This document shows positions 32,143 through 42,106 of a stretch of DNA of 64,000 nt, piece after piece. The stretch spans positions 2,108,001 to 2,172,000 of the forward strand of contig NZ_CP071518.1 in the NCBI RefSeq assembly GCF_016613535.2, in the 5' to 3' direction. The notes below the pieces were generated by a model, which was not told the origin of the DNA, did not search any database, and saw nothing but the letters and a program-made list of their open reading frames with translations. Both the position numbers and the translations under genes were made by a program. How positions within the stretch are numbered: position 1 is the stretch's first letter; every line of letters starts with the position of its first letter. Origin of the DNA: Lysobacter solisilvae (lineage in GTDB: Bacteria > Pseudomonadota > Gammaproteobacteria > Xanthomonadales > Xanthomonadaceae).

Positions 32143-33471
32143 ATGTTCGAACGTTCCCGCAAGGGTGAACACGCATTGCTGATCCAGCCCCACGCCGGCG
32201 GTCCGCCGGACGAGGGGCTGATGGAAGAGTTCGCCGACCTGGCGCGCTCGGCGGGCGCCTCCGTGGCCGCCCTGCTCACCGCCCGTATCGACAAACCCAA
32301 TCCGGCCACCCTGATCGGCAGCGGCAAGCTGGAAGAGGTGAAGGCCGCCGCCGACGCCAGTGGCGCCGACCTGATCCTGGTCAACTTCGCGCTCTCGCCG
32401 GGCCAGGAACGCAACCTGGAGAAGCTCCTGGAGCGCCGCGTGGTCGACCGCACCGGCCTGATCCTGGACATCTTTTCCCAGCGCGCGCAGAGCGCCGAGG
32501 GCAAGCTGCAGGTCGAGCTGGCCCAGCTCAAGCACATGGCCACGCGGCTGGTCCGCGGCTGGACCCACCTGGAGCGCCAGCGCGGTGGCGCCATCGGCCT
32601 GCGCGGTCCCGGCGAGACGCAGCTGGAAACCGACCGACGCCTGCTGCAGAAGCGGCTGGAGCAGTTGCAGAAGCGCCTGGACAAGGTGGAAGTGCAACGC
32701 ACGCAGATGCGGCGCGCGCGCATGCGCAGCGAACTGCCGCGCATCGCGCTGGTGGGCTACACCAACGCCGGCAAGTCGACGCTGTTCAATGCGCTGACCG
32801 GCGCGTCCGCCTACGCGGCCGACCAGCTGTTCGCCACGCTCGATCCCACCGTGCGTCGCATCGCCTTGCCGGGCGGCGGCGCCGTGCTCGCCGACACGGT
32901 CGGCTTCGTGCGCGACCTGCCGCACGAACTGGTCGCCGCCTTCCGTTCGACGCTGTCCGAGGCGCGCGATGCCGACCTGCTGATCCACGTCGTCGACGCC
33001 GCCGATCCGATCCGCGAGGAACGCATCGCGCAGGTGGATCAGGTGCTGGCCGAAATCGGCGCCGGCGACCTGCCGCAGCTGCTGGTGTTCAACAAGATCG
33101 ACCGCCTCGACCCGGGCGAGGGCGGGGCGCATGAACCCCGTCACGACCGGCCCGCCGAGGGGCGCCCCCGGGTCTGGGTCTCGGCGCAGCTCGGCCTGGG
33201 GCTGGACCTGCTGCGCACGGCCCTGGCCGAAGTGCTGGACCTGCGCCATGTCGCCGGCGAGCTGCGGCTGCCTTCGCAGGCCGCGCGCCTGCATGCGCGC
33301 CTGCACGAACTGGGTGCCGTGCGCGCGGAAGACCACGATGAGCAAGGTTGGCGCCTGGAAGTCGACCTGGCCATCGCCGACGCCCTGAAGCTGTTCACGC
33401 AATCCCACGGCGAAGCACTGCGGCCGCTGCTGGAAGCCGCCGGCGCGCTGGGCGAGGATGAGGCGTTCTGA
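32143..33471 (+). CDS. hflX: Ribosome-dissociating GTPase HflX
   Basis: 442 residues. The N-terminal HflX domain shows LIGSGKLEEVKAAADASGADLILVN and GERNLEK-like SPGQERNLEKLLERRVVDRTGLILDIF. The linker coiled coil GPGETQLETDRRLLQKRLEQL leads to the GTPase domain with G1 GYTNAGKST, G3 DTVGFVRDLP and G4 NKID. It splits stalled ribosomes under stress. Found between hfq and hflK as in E. coli. Confidence 0.97.
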   Translation: MFERSRKGEHALLIQPHAGGPPDEGLMEEFADLARSAGASVAALLTARIDKPNPATLIGSGKLEEVKAAADASGADLILVNFALSPGQERNLEKLLERRVVDRTGLILDIFSQRAQSAEGKLQVELAQLKHMATRLVRGWTHLERQRGGAIGLRGPGETQLETDRRLLQKRLEQLQKRLDKVEVQRTQMRRARMRSELPRIALVGYTNAGKSTLFNALTGASAYAADQLFATLDPTVRRIALPGGGAVLADTVGFVRDLPHELVAAFRSTLSEARDADLLIHVVDAADPIREERIAQVDQVLAEIGAGDLPQLLVFNKIDRLDPGEGGAHEPRHDRPAEGRPRVWVSAQLGLGLDLLRTALAEVLDLRHVAGELRLPSQAARLHARLHELGAVRAEDHDEQGWRLEVDLAIADALKLFTQSHGEALRPLLEAAGALGEDEAF

Positions 33472-33594
33472 GCGCCACCGCCGCCCACAGCCCACGCTCC
33501 GCCGGCCGCTTGTTTGAGGCGGACCGAGCCCTCACCTAGAATCGACGCGCGCCTTCGGGCGTGCTTCGGCGAAATCGCCCCCATTGGAGCAGGC

Positions 33595-34713
33595 ATGGCC
33601 TGGAACACCCCCGGCAGCAACGAACCCGGCCCGGAAGGCCGCCGACCCCAGCGCCCGCGCAAGGCGCCCGGCGGCCTGGACTCCGTCCTCGACGGTCTGC
33701 GCGGCCTGTTCGGTGGCGGGGGCGGCGGCGTGGGCGGCACGCCCATCTGGCGCTGGGTCGCCATCGCCTTCGGCCTGTGGCTGGTGTTCAGCACCTTCCT
33801 GCTGATCACCGAGCAGGAACGCGGCGTGGTGCTGCGCTTCGGCCACTTCAACCGCGTGCTGCAGCCCGGCCCCCACTTCAAGGCGCCGTGGCCGATCGAG
33901 ACCGTGCAGAAGGTCAACGCCACGCAGAGCAACGCGTACAGCGAAACCGTGCCGGTGTTCACCCGCGACGGCAACATGGTGAGCGTCGAGATCAACGTGC
34001 AGTACCGCATCGGTGATCCGCAGACCTACCTGTTCGGTACCCGCGACGCCGACAGCGTGATGCAGCAGGCCGCGCAGAGCGCCGTGCGCGAGCAGGTCGG
34101 CCGTTCCGACCTCGACACCGTGCTCAACGCGCGCAGCGAACTGACCGTGACCGTGCGCGAGAGCCTGCAGAAGACGCTGCAGGACTACCGCACCGGCCTG
34201 GTGGTCACCGAATTCAACCTGCCCAACGCCCGTCCGCCGGACGAGGTGAAGGACGCCTTCGACGAGGTGCAGCGCGCCCGCGCCGACAAGAACACCTCGA
34301 TCAACCAGGCCCAGGCCTACGCCAAGAAGGTCGTGCCCGAGGCCCGCGGCGAAGCCGCGCGCACGCGTGCGGTGGCCGACGGCTACAAGACCGCGACCGT
34401 CGCCCGCGCGACGGGTGACGCGACGCGCTTCTCGCTGCTGGTCGACCAGTACAAGGCCGCGCCGGACGTGACCCGCAAGCGCCTATGGCTGGAAACGGTG
34501 CAGGACGTGCTGACCCAGAACCGCAAGATCATCGGCGGCGACTCGCGCCAGCTGCTCTACGTGCCGATGGGCGACAAGCGGTCCGGCGCGTCCAGCGCCC
34601 CGGCGCCGCTGCTGACGCCCGACGTGCTCTCGCCCGCCATTACCGCCGACCCCGGCACTACCGGCCGTTCGGCGCGCCCGTCGCGCCCGACCCGTGAGGA
34701 GGAACGCCGATGA
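33595..34713 (+). CDS. hflK: FtsH protease modulator HflK
   Basis: 372 residues. The cytoplasmic N-terminus is Gly/Pro-rich (LRGLFGGGGGGVGG), followed by one transmembrane segment (WRWVAIAFGLWLVFSTFLLI) and the periplasmic SPFH/band 7 domain (ERGVVLRFGHFNRVLQPGPHFKAPWPIE). The start at 33595 has GGAGC upstream. HflK and HflC form a cage around FtsH in the inner membrane. The stop overlaps hflC as ATGA. Confidence 0.96.
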   Translation: MAWNTPGSNEPGPEGRRPQRPRKAPGGLDSVLDGLRGLFGGGGGGVGGTPIWRWVAIAFGLWLVFSTFLLITEQERGVVLRFGHFNRVLQPGPHFKAPWPIETVQKVNATQSNAYSETVPVFTRDGNMVSVEINVQYRIGDPQTYLFGTRDADSVMQQAAQSAVREQVGRSDLDTVLNARSELTVTVRESLQKTLQDYRTGLVVTEFNLPNARPPDEVKDAFDEVQRARADKNTSINQAQAYAKKVVPEARGEAARTRAVADGYKTATVARATGDATRFSLLVDQYKAAPDVTRKRLWLETVQDVLTQNRKIIGGDSRQLLYVPMGDKRSGASSAPAPLLTPDVLSPAITADPGTTGRSARPSRPTREEERR

Positions 34714-35573
34714 GATCTTCCGCCTGGATCGCGATTGTCGTCGCCATCCTGCTGGGCCTGATGGGCTCGGTCTTCGTCGTGCGCGAGGGCCACAGCGCCA
34801 TCGTGTTCCGCCTGGGCACGATCGTGCGCACCGACATCGGCCCCGGCCTGCACTTCAAGCTGCCGATGGTCGAGAACGCGACCGTGTTCGACCGCCGGCT
34901 GCAGGTGCTCGACGCCGACCCGGAGCGCTACCTCACCGAGGACAAGCAGGACGTCAGCGTCGACTTCTTCGCCCTGGGCCGCATCGACAACCTGCGCGCG
35001 TTCTATCGCGCCACCGGCGGCGACGAGGAAGTGGCCGTGCAGCGCCTGGCGCCGATCATCAAGGACTCGCTGCGCAACGAGATCAACTCGCGCGTGCTGC
35101 AGGAAGTCGTCTCCGGCGACCGCACCGAGTTCATCGGCCGGCAGCTGGAAGCCATCAATGAAGGCGCCAGCACGCTGGGCGTGAAGATCCTCGACATCCG
35201 CATCAAGCGCATCGAACTGCCGCAGGACAGCAACGTGGTCGGTTCGGTGTACGACCAGATGCGCTCCCAGCGCCTGCAGGTGGCCAGCCAGCTGCGCGCC
35301 GAAGGCGTCGAGCTGTCCTCCGCGATCCGCGCCAACGCCGAGCGCGACCGTTCGGTGATCATGGCCGAGGCCGAACGCGACGCGCAGAAGCTGCGTGGTG
35401 AAGGCGATGCCGAAGCCACGCGCCTGTACGCCCAGGCCGCCAACAAGGATCCGGCGTTCTACGCGTTCCAGCGCAGCCTGGATGCCTACCGCGCGTCGTT
35501 CGCCGACGGCGAGAGCGTGATCGTGCTCGACCGCGACGATCCGTTCCTGCAGTACATGAGGAACGACCGCTGA
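34710..35573 (+). CDS. hflC: FtsH protease modulator HflC
   Basis: 287 residues. N-terminal anchor AWIAIVVAILLGLMGSVFVV, then the SPFH domain (REGHSAIVFRLGTIVRTDIGPGLHFKLPMVE) and a long coiled-coil region (residues about 190-250, MRSQRLQVASQLRAEGVELS). It pairs with HflK, whose gene it overlaps by 4 nt. A 20-bp perfect palindrome follows the stop. Confidence 0.96.
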   Translation: MRSSAWIAIVVAILLGLMGSVFVVREGHSAIVFRLGTIVRTDIGPGLHFKLPMVENATVFDRRLQVLDADPERYLTEDKQDVSVDFFALGRIDNLRAFYRATGGDEEVAVQRLAPIIKDSLRNEINSRVLQEVVSGDRTEFIGRQLEAINEGASTLGVKILDIRIKRIELPQDSNVVGSVYDQMRSQRLQVASQLRAEGVELSSAIRANAERDRSVIMAEAERDAQKLRGEGDAEATRLYAQAANKDPAFYAFQRSLDAYRASFADGESVIVLDRDDPFLQYMRNDR

Positions 35574-35579
35574 TCCCAT

Positions 35580-35599
35580 GGGGCGGCCCGGGCCGCCCC
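35580..35599 (+). terminator. 20-bp perfect palindrome between hflC and yjeT
   Basis: GGGGCGGCCC and its exact complement lie back to back, 6 bp after the hflC stop and 20 bp before the yjeT start. It can form a strong hairpin with a minimal loop but has no T-run. It may reduce expression of yjeT relative to hflKC. Confidence 0.35.
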
Positions 35600-35619
35600 G
35601 TGATGCACCCGCTGCCGCC

Positions 35620-35811
35620 ATGGTCCGTGAACTGCTCAGCGCCATCTGCCTCGTCGCCGTCCTGGAAGGCCTGGTGCTGTTCGTCGCGCCGGGTGGCTGG
35701 AAGCGCGCCGTCCAGCAGCTGATGCAGCTGTCGGACCGGGGCGTGCGGCTGGTGGGCAGCCTGTTCGTGGTGGCGGGGCTGATCTCCCTGTACCTCGTGC
35801 GTAGCACGTGA
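35620..35811 (+). CDS. yjeT: DUF2065 (YjeT-like) small membrane protein
   Basis: 63 residues, the normal size of YjeT. Two hydrophobic segments (LLSAICLVAVLEGLVLFVAP and LVGSLFVVAGLISLYLV) flank KRAVQQLMQLSDRGVR, the conserved family core. The upstream in-frame codons run through the palindrome and are not expected to be coding. Function unknown; the gene is conserved between hflC and purA in many gammaproteobacteria. Confidence 0.88.
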   Translation: MVRELLSAICLVAVLEGLVLFVAPGGWKRAVQQLMQLSDRGVRLVGSLFVVAGLISLYLVRST

Positions 35812-35909
35812 AGCCCGCGCCGGGGGCGCTGTTCACCGCCCCCAGGTCTTGACGGCTGCGGTTTTCACGGCCGCCGCGGGGTAGCCCCGCCCCCCTAAAA
35901 CCCGGATAA

Positions 35910-37346
<1,437 letters not shown>

Positions 37347-37371
37347 GCGGGCTTTCGGGCGCGCCAGCCGG

Positions 37372-37632
37372 ATTGCGTCAAACCACGTGGTTTGCCGTCC
37401 GCAACGCGCGGCGGCGCGCCCACCATGCAAGGTGATTCGGCAGTCAACTGGCGCGGCTGCATTGCGTCAAACCACATGGGTTGCCGTCCGCAACGCGCGG
37501 CGGCGCGCCCACCATGCAAGGTGATTCGGCAGTCAACTGGCGCGGCCGGATTGCGTTAAACCACGTGGTTTGCCGTCCGCAACGCGCGGCGGCGCGCCCA
37601 CCATGCAAGGTGATTCGGCAGGCACCTGGCGC
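37372..37632. repeat. 89-bp tandem repeat, about 2.9 copies
   Basis: Units begin at 37372, 37461 and 37550 (ATTGCGT). Each holds the palindrome AAACCACGTGGTTT (degenerate in unit 2), then a GTCCGCAACGCGCGGCGGCG segment and ACCATGCAAGGTGATTCGG. Units 1 and 2 are nearly identical; the third ends differently (CAGGCACCTGG) where it meets the duplicated purA tail. Short open frames inside it on both strands simply follow the repeat and are not called genes. Confidence 0.9.
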
Positions 37633-37674
37633 GACCGCGACGCGAACGTCGTGTTGCGTGATCCCTGGGCCTGA
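37633..37674 (+). pseudogene. Displaced second copy of the purA 3' end (14 codons)
   Basis: 42 nt reading DRDANVVLRDPWA-stop, matching purA 37305-37346 at 38 of 42 positions. Three of the four changes are synonymous and the fourth is Ile to Val, which suggests that the copy diverged while still part of a working purA gene rather than as neutral debris. No start or upstream purA sequence accompanies it. Such displaced gene ends arise when an element carrying a replacement 3' end integrates, or by recombination with a related allele. Confidence 0.75.
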
Positions 37675-37701
37675 CCCAGCCCGTGCATGGGGCCGCGCGC
37701 G

Positions 37702-38793
37702 TCAGCGCCGGCCCAGCCAGCGGCCCAGCCGAGACAGCAAGCCGGCCGCGCGCGTTTCGCCCGCGGCCGCTTCTTTTGTCGGCCCCGGCGGCGCTGTCCG
37801 CGCCGCCTCGATGATGCCCATCAGTGCCGCGCTGCGCGGCTTCTTCAGCCGACGCGCGTAGTCGGCGTATCCGCTGATCCCGCCCAGGGCGACGGCCGGT
37901 ACCGGCGGCAATCCGCCACCGGCCAGCAGGATCTCCAGGGCTTGCGGCCGGTCCAGGCGGATGGCCTCGAAAATCGCGGTGCCGCCGACGCCGGGGATCA
38001 CATCGTTGGCCGCGGCCGGTCCGTCCGCGATCAGGCTGCGCAGGGCATCGACGTCGTCCGCGACGACGGCGGCGTGCAGTTTCGCCAGGGCGTCGGCGTG
38101 CTCCGGCGTCAGGCCGTCCACATAGGCGTCGTAGCGGATCGTCTCCGCGTCGCGCCCGTCGCCGCCCTCGATCGCCAGGAAATCGGTGACCAGAAGCACG
38201 GGGCTGCCGTCCGCGGACAGCCCCCAGAAGCTGGGATAACTGCCGTCACCGTATCCGGAAAGGAACATCACCACGTTGTGGGCGGAGCCGTCGCCCATCG
38301 GATAGTGGTCCAGTGTCTGGCCGCGCATCTCACCGGCGACGACGTGGTTGTAATAGTCGGCGTGCGGGTCTTCCTCCTGCGCCAGCCGTTGCGCGATCGC
38401 CTCCGCGGCGTCGGCGTCCATGAAACAGCCGGTGCCGGCATCGACCGGGTAGCCGAAGAACCGGTCGTCGGCGAGCGTGCCGGCATCCTGGCCGGGCAGC
38501 AGCGCCGGGCTCCACTGGAGCGTCGCGGCGTCGATGCCTGCCGGGTCGCGCAGCCAGAGCGCGGCGAGCACCGGCATGTCGCGATGTGCGATGACATCGA
38601 CCGGGTAGGCCCCGGGAGCGACGGCAGGTCCTGCGAAAGGCGCACGATCGTGGTTGACGAACGGATCGCAGGCGACCACGCGCCCGCTGGTGAGTCGAAG
38701 CACGCCGGCGCGCCGGCGGGCGAGTTCGCGCCGCTGCAGCGTGGCGTCGTCCAACAGGGTGCAGAGCAGGTTGCCGGTATCGAGATAGGCCAT
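37702..38793 (-). CDS. DUF4241 domain protein with ankyrin-like C-terminus
   Basis: 363 residues from MAYLDTGNLLCTLLDDATL at 38793; the long open frame upstream is a shadow. The N-terminal 210 residues fit DUF4241: LRLTSGRVVACDPFVNHDRAPF, PVDVIAHRDMPVLAALWL, DAGTGCFMDADAAEAIA and the FLSGYGDGSYPSFWGLSADGSP block. The C-terminal part LHAAVVADDVDALRSLIADG plus GGTAIFEAIRLDRPQALEILLAGG resembles two ankyrin repeats. DUF4241 proteins are cytosolic and uncharacterised. It sits immediately beside the duplicated purA tail, in the accessory-looking part of the window. Confidence 0.75.
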   Translation of the reverse strand: MAYLDTGNLLCTLLDDATLQRRELARRRAGVLRLTSGRVVACDPFVNHDRAPFAGPAVAPGAYPVDVIAHRDMPVLAALWLRDPAGIDAATLQWSPALLPGQDAGTLADDRFFGYPVDAGTGCFMDADAAEAIAQRLAQEEDPHADYYNHVVAGEMRGQTLDHYPMGDGSAHNVVMFLSGYGDGSYPSFWGLSADGSPVLLVTDFLAIEGGDGRDAETIRYDAYVDGLTPEHADALAKLHAAVVADDVDALRSLIADGPAAANDVIPGVGGTAIFEAIRLDRPQALEILLAGGGLPPVPAVALGGISGYADYARRLKKPRSAALMGIIEAARTAPPGPTKEAAAGETRAAGLLSRLGRWLGRR

Positions 38794-38927
38794 TTGAGAC
38801 GCAGCGCCGGAGATGGGGCATCCTCCCGCGCGTCGGAGATCGGCGCAATCGCCTGCCCTTCGATGGGGGCGCGCGTCGCGCAGCGCCCGGGAAGCCGCAA
38901 GCCTATGGGGCAGCCCTGAGCAATGGC

Positions 38928-39497
38928 TCAGGCTGAGAAGGCAGACAGCCAGTGACGCGCTTCCAGCGTGGTCGGCGGATCCAGTGACCACCAGGCGTGC
39001 TGCAGCTCGGCCAGGATGCGCGCGACAGGTTGATCGATGACGCTGGCCTGCCCGGAGGCGAGCGCGGCGCGCCAGCGGGCGTGATGCGCAGGCCATTGCG
39101 GGTCCGGCGTGTCGGGCGCGTCGGGCGTGTCGGGCCCGAGCGTGTGCAGCAGGCATGGCTGGCTTTCCATCACGGCACGCGCGGTGAGCGGCAGGTGCGC
39201 CAGTTGCGTCACCGGCGACGGCACGCGCGGATTGTGCAGGGTGATGCCGGTGATCGAGACGTGGACGATGGCATCGGCGCGGGTGGGGCACGCGTTGAAG
39301 ACGGCCGTGCCGGAGTCCGGGAGGCTGCCCTCGCGCGCTGCAAAGCCGCCCGCACACAGGCCCAGGGCATGCACGTCATCCGCGCCGTGCGGCTCGATGG
39401 CGTGGATCAGTACTGTCGGCTGTTCGCCCGGATGGCGTCCGCGCACGCGCCAGCGCTGGCCGGGCGCGAAGGTGGGCAATGAGGTGATCGCCGTCAT
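38928..39497 (-). CDS. Hypothetical protein, partner of the DUF4241 gene
   Basis: 189 residues from MTAITSLPTFAPGQRWRVRGRHPG. It lacks a signal peptide or membrane segments. Recognisable segments are TVLIHAIEPHGADDVHALGLC, ACPTRADAIVHVSITGITLHNP and a C-terminal WWSLDPPTTLEARHWL; a short Thr/Pro/Asp repeat (PDTPDAPDTPDPQ) lies near residue 130. It lies 134 bp upstream of the DUF4241 gene in the same direction and could be co-transcribed. I do not recognise the family. Confidence 0.6.
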   Translation of the reverse strand: MTAITSLPTFAPGQRWRVRGRHPGEQPTVLIHAIEPHGADDVHALGLCAGGFAAREGSLPDSGTAVFNACPTRADAIVHVSITGITLHNPRVPSPVTQLAHLPLTARAVMESQPCLLHTLGPDTPDAPDTPDPQWPAHHARWRAALASGQASVIDQPVARILAELQHAWWSLDPPTTLEARHWLSAFSA

Positions 39498-39761
39498 GGT
39501 GTGTGCCCGGGTCGTTCCCTTGATCGCGGGAATGATGCCGCCGCGCGCAGCGACGAGCCTTGCCGATTCGGGCGGGGTGCCGGCATCGGCGCGAGACGCT
39601 GCATTCGGCATGCCGCGCGATCACACCGCGTGCAAGTGGTGGCCGCGATACGCGCAGCGCGTTGGGCCGGATCCGTCGGACGTGCACGACGGCGAGCGTG
39701 GACAACCGTCCCGTCGTGCCCTGGAACATCGTTGTTGCCGCCTGGGGAGCTTCAGTCGAGC

Positions 39762-40526
39762 TCAGGCCCACTCGCGCGAGGGCAGCGTGTAGCGGCGCTG
39801 CGGGCGGCCGACCTGGTCCAGGAAGCGGTTGAACACCGTGTCGGCGCCGGCCTGCATCGTCGCGATGTGTTCGCGCGTGTGCGACAGCACGGTCGCGGCG
39901 GGATCGGGGTCGCGGCCGCCGGTCAGGGCGAGCAGTTCGTCGCGGTAGAGCGGATGCGCGAGCCAGCGTTCGATCAGGCGCTGGTCCATCTCCAGGTGGA
40001 ACTGGAAACCGTAGGCGTTGTCGCCGTGCCGGAACGCCTGCGGTTCGCAGTTGTCCGTGCGCGCCAAGTGCACGGCGCCGGCGGGGATATCGAAACGGTA
40101 GCTGTGCCACTGGAACACCGGCGCCTGTTCGCCGAGCGCGCCCAGCACCGGGTCGAGGCGGCCCTCCGGCGTCGTGTGCAGCCGGTGCCAGCCGATTTCC
40201 GGCACCTCGATGCGGCGGATCGGCGCGCCCAGCACGTGGGCCAGCAGCTGCGCGCCCAGGCAGATCCCGAGCACCGGCTTGCCCTGGTGCAGCATGCGTT
40301 CGATGGCGCGCATCTCGGCGCGCAGGTGGGCGCGCCGTTCGTGGTCCTCGACGTTCATCGGCCCGCCGAGCACGATCAGGCCGCGGTAGCGGTCCACGTT
40401 CGGCTCGTGGTCGGGGTGGCGCTCGAAATTGACGTAACGCACGCGGTGGCCGCGGCGGCGGATCAGCGGATCCAGCGTGCCCAGGGGCTCGGCGGCGACG
40501 TGTTGGAAGACCAGCAGGCGGGACAT
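39762..40526 (-). CDS. Class I glutamine amidotransferase (GMP synthase-like)
   Basis: 254 residues. Glutaminase triad: Cys in PVLGICLGAQLLAHVLG, His in GFQFHLEMD with the following Glu. VFQWHSYRFDIP and RYRGLIVLGGPMNVEDH are typical of the stand-alone GATase1 family related to YfeJ and GuaA N-domain proteins. The start at 40526 (MSRLLVFQHV) begins the fold properly. The amide acceptor is unknown; no synthetase partner is nearby. A 265-bp gap separates it from the DUF4241 partner gene. Confidence 0.85.
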   Translation of the reverse strand: MSRLLVFQHVAAEPLGTLDPLIRRRGHRVRYVNFERHPDHEPNVDRYRGLIVLGGPMNVEDHERRAHLRAEMRAIERMLHQGKPVLGICLGAQLLAHVLGAPIRRIEVPEIGWHRLHTTPEGRLDPVLGALGEQAPVFQWHSYRFDIPAGAVHLARTDNCEPQAFRHGDNAYGFQFHLEMDQRLIERWLAHPLYRDELLALTGGRDPDPAATVLSHTREHIATMQAGADTVFNRFLDQVGRPQRRYTLPSREWA

Positions 40527-41156
40527 GGGGCGGACGGGGCAGCGATCGGAAACCACTATGCCACCGCCCGGCGCGGCGCCCATGACGCCGCGGCATCTGC
40601 ACATGCGCGCGCCGGGCCGATGCGTCGGGCGCAGCGCCCGCCAGCCCGGGGCGGCGCCGCGCGCAGGGGGCGTGGCCTTCGCGAGGGCACCGCGATGGAC
40701 GTGCGTCGTCCCCCGTGTGGCCCGCGCGCGGAGCCCATGGGCTCCAATGTGTCACCCCGGAGAGGTGCCAGCGGAGCTCGAAGACCCCCGCGAGGGGGTG
40801 CGCAGCTCCGGCCGGGGGCCGCCGGGGTGCGTGCGAACCCCCCGACACCTCCGCTCGCAGGCCAGGACAGCTCCCCGCGAGCCCGGCCGGACTCCCCGCG
40901 AGGAGCCCTGGGATCCGCCCGAACCCTGCACCGGGTCCTCGCGAACACCGCCGGGGTCCGCGCGAACCCGCCGGACCTCCGCCGGAGCCTCTCCGAGGCG
41001 CGATGCTGGAGCCCACGGGCTCCGCGCCTGGTCCGGAGGAAGCTCCGGACGGGGAGGTCCGCCCGGCCCCCCGTCGTACCCGCCGGCGCACGACTGCCTC
41101 TGCGTAACGTCGGCCCGTCCACACTCCCGGTTTCCCCGCCACTGCCGGAGCCCCGC
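40527..41156. repeat. Gene-free region with a 300-bp imperfect palindrome
   Basis: Arms 40728-40778 and 40978-41028 are about 80 percent complementary. Each contains a nested palindrome around GGAGCCCATGGGCTCC (left) and GGAGCCCACGGGCTCC (right), then CGGAGAGG. The interior is low-complexity GC-rich sequence with recurring CCCCGCGAG and CGCGAACCC words. Open frames on both strands are repetitive (for example GGFARTPAVFARTR) with no start signals. It may be the relic of a non-autonomous mobile element or a large hairpin. Confidence 0.6.
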
Positions 41157-41711
41157 ATGAGCCAGACCCGTATCGCCGTGATCGTCGGCAGCCTGCGCCG
41201 CGAGTCCTTCAACCGCCAGCTCGCCAACGCCCTGTGCGCGATGGGCCCGGCGGACTTCGAGTTCCAGCAACTGCAGATCGGCGACCTGCCGCTCTACAAC
41301 CAGGACGACGACGCCAACCAGCACCCCAACGTGCTGCGCCTGAAGGACGAGGTGAGCCGCTCGCAGGGCCTGCTGTTCGTGACGCCCGAGTACAACCGCT
41401 CGATGCCGGGCGTGCTGAAGAACGCCATCGACCACGCCTCGCGCCCTTACGGCAAGAGCGCATGGGCGAACAAACCCGCCGGCGTGATCGGCATTTCCGT
41501 CGGCGCGATCGGCACGGCACTGGCCCAGCAGCACCTGCGCAACGTGCTGGCCTACCTGGACGTGCCCACGCTCGGCCAGCCCGAAGCCTTCCTGCAGGCG
41601 AAGGAGGGCTTCTTCGACGCCGATGGCAAGATCGGCGAGGCCAGCCGCGGCTTCGTGCAGAAGTGGATGGACGCGTACGTCGCCTTCGTGCGCCGGCACG
41701 TGGCGGGCTGA
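41157..41711 (+). CDS. NADPH-dependent FMN reductase (ChrR/azoreductase-like flavoprotein)
   Basis: 184 residues. The flavodoxin-like fold begins with VIVGSLRRESFNRQLANAL (FMN phosphate loop), followed by LYNQDDDANQHPNVLRLKDEV and FVTPEYNRSMPGVLKNAIDHASRPYGKSAW, the family signature, then GIGTALAQQHLRNVL. Such enzymes reduce quinones, chromate or azo compounds by two-electron transfer and protect against oxidative stress. The start at 41157 has GGAG 7 nt upstream. Confidence 0.92.
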   Translation: MSQTRIAVIVGSLRRESFNRQLANALCAMGPADFEFQQLQIGDLPLYNQDDDANQHPNVLRLKDEVSRSQGLLFVTPEYNRSMPGVLKNAIDHASRPYGKSAWANKPAGVIGISVGAIGTALAQQHLRNVLAYLDVPTLGQPEAFLQAKEGFFDADGKIGEASRGFVQKWMDAYVAFVRRHVAG

Positions 41712-42106
41712 GGCCGCATGAGCCCCTTCCCCCGCTCCGCGGGGGGTGAGAGGACGTGCTTGCGGACCACTGGTCCGCGCGTCATCGAACGCCGGCAATG
41801 TCTGGAGCTGGATGATGGTATGCGTGAGAGCAACCGAATAGGGCGGGTCTTGACCCGCCGGTGTCGCGGCGGTGGTCCTGCCCCCACTGGCGGTGATCTG
41901 GATCCGCGTCGAACTCACACCATTGCGTTGTCCCGTTCGCGGCCAAGACGTGCCGGCGGAAATGGGGCAAGCCCCGGCTCGTAGCCCGGGCACGCCTCCT
42001 GTTGGCGACCAGGTGGCGGGTCAAGACCCGCCCAATGCGCTGGATTGGCGGCGCGGCGATCGTCGGCCCACATCCCAAGCTTTCCCCGCTTGCGGGGAAG
42101 GGGCGC
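41712..42106. repeat. Intergenic region with dispersed repeats
   Basis: Positions 41721-41794 repeat, nearly exactly, in the 60-bp array at 51818-51890, including the palindrome GCGGACCACTGGTCCGC. REP-like palindromes GGCGGGTCTTGACCCGCC (41841-41859) and its inverse (42015-42033) follow, 155 bp apart in opposite orientation. No gene is supported. It lies between the converging FMN reductase and MerR/TPR genes, a typical REP location. Confidence 0.75.

Noticed and set aside
40556..41227. Repetitive minus-strand open frame with GGFARTP-like peptides
   Set aside because: It follows the palindromic low-complexity DNA, runs antisense into the FMN reductase gene and has no start signal.
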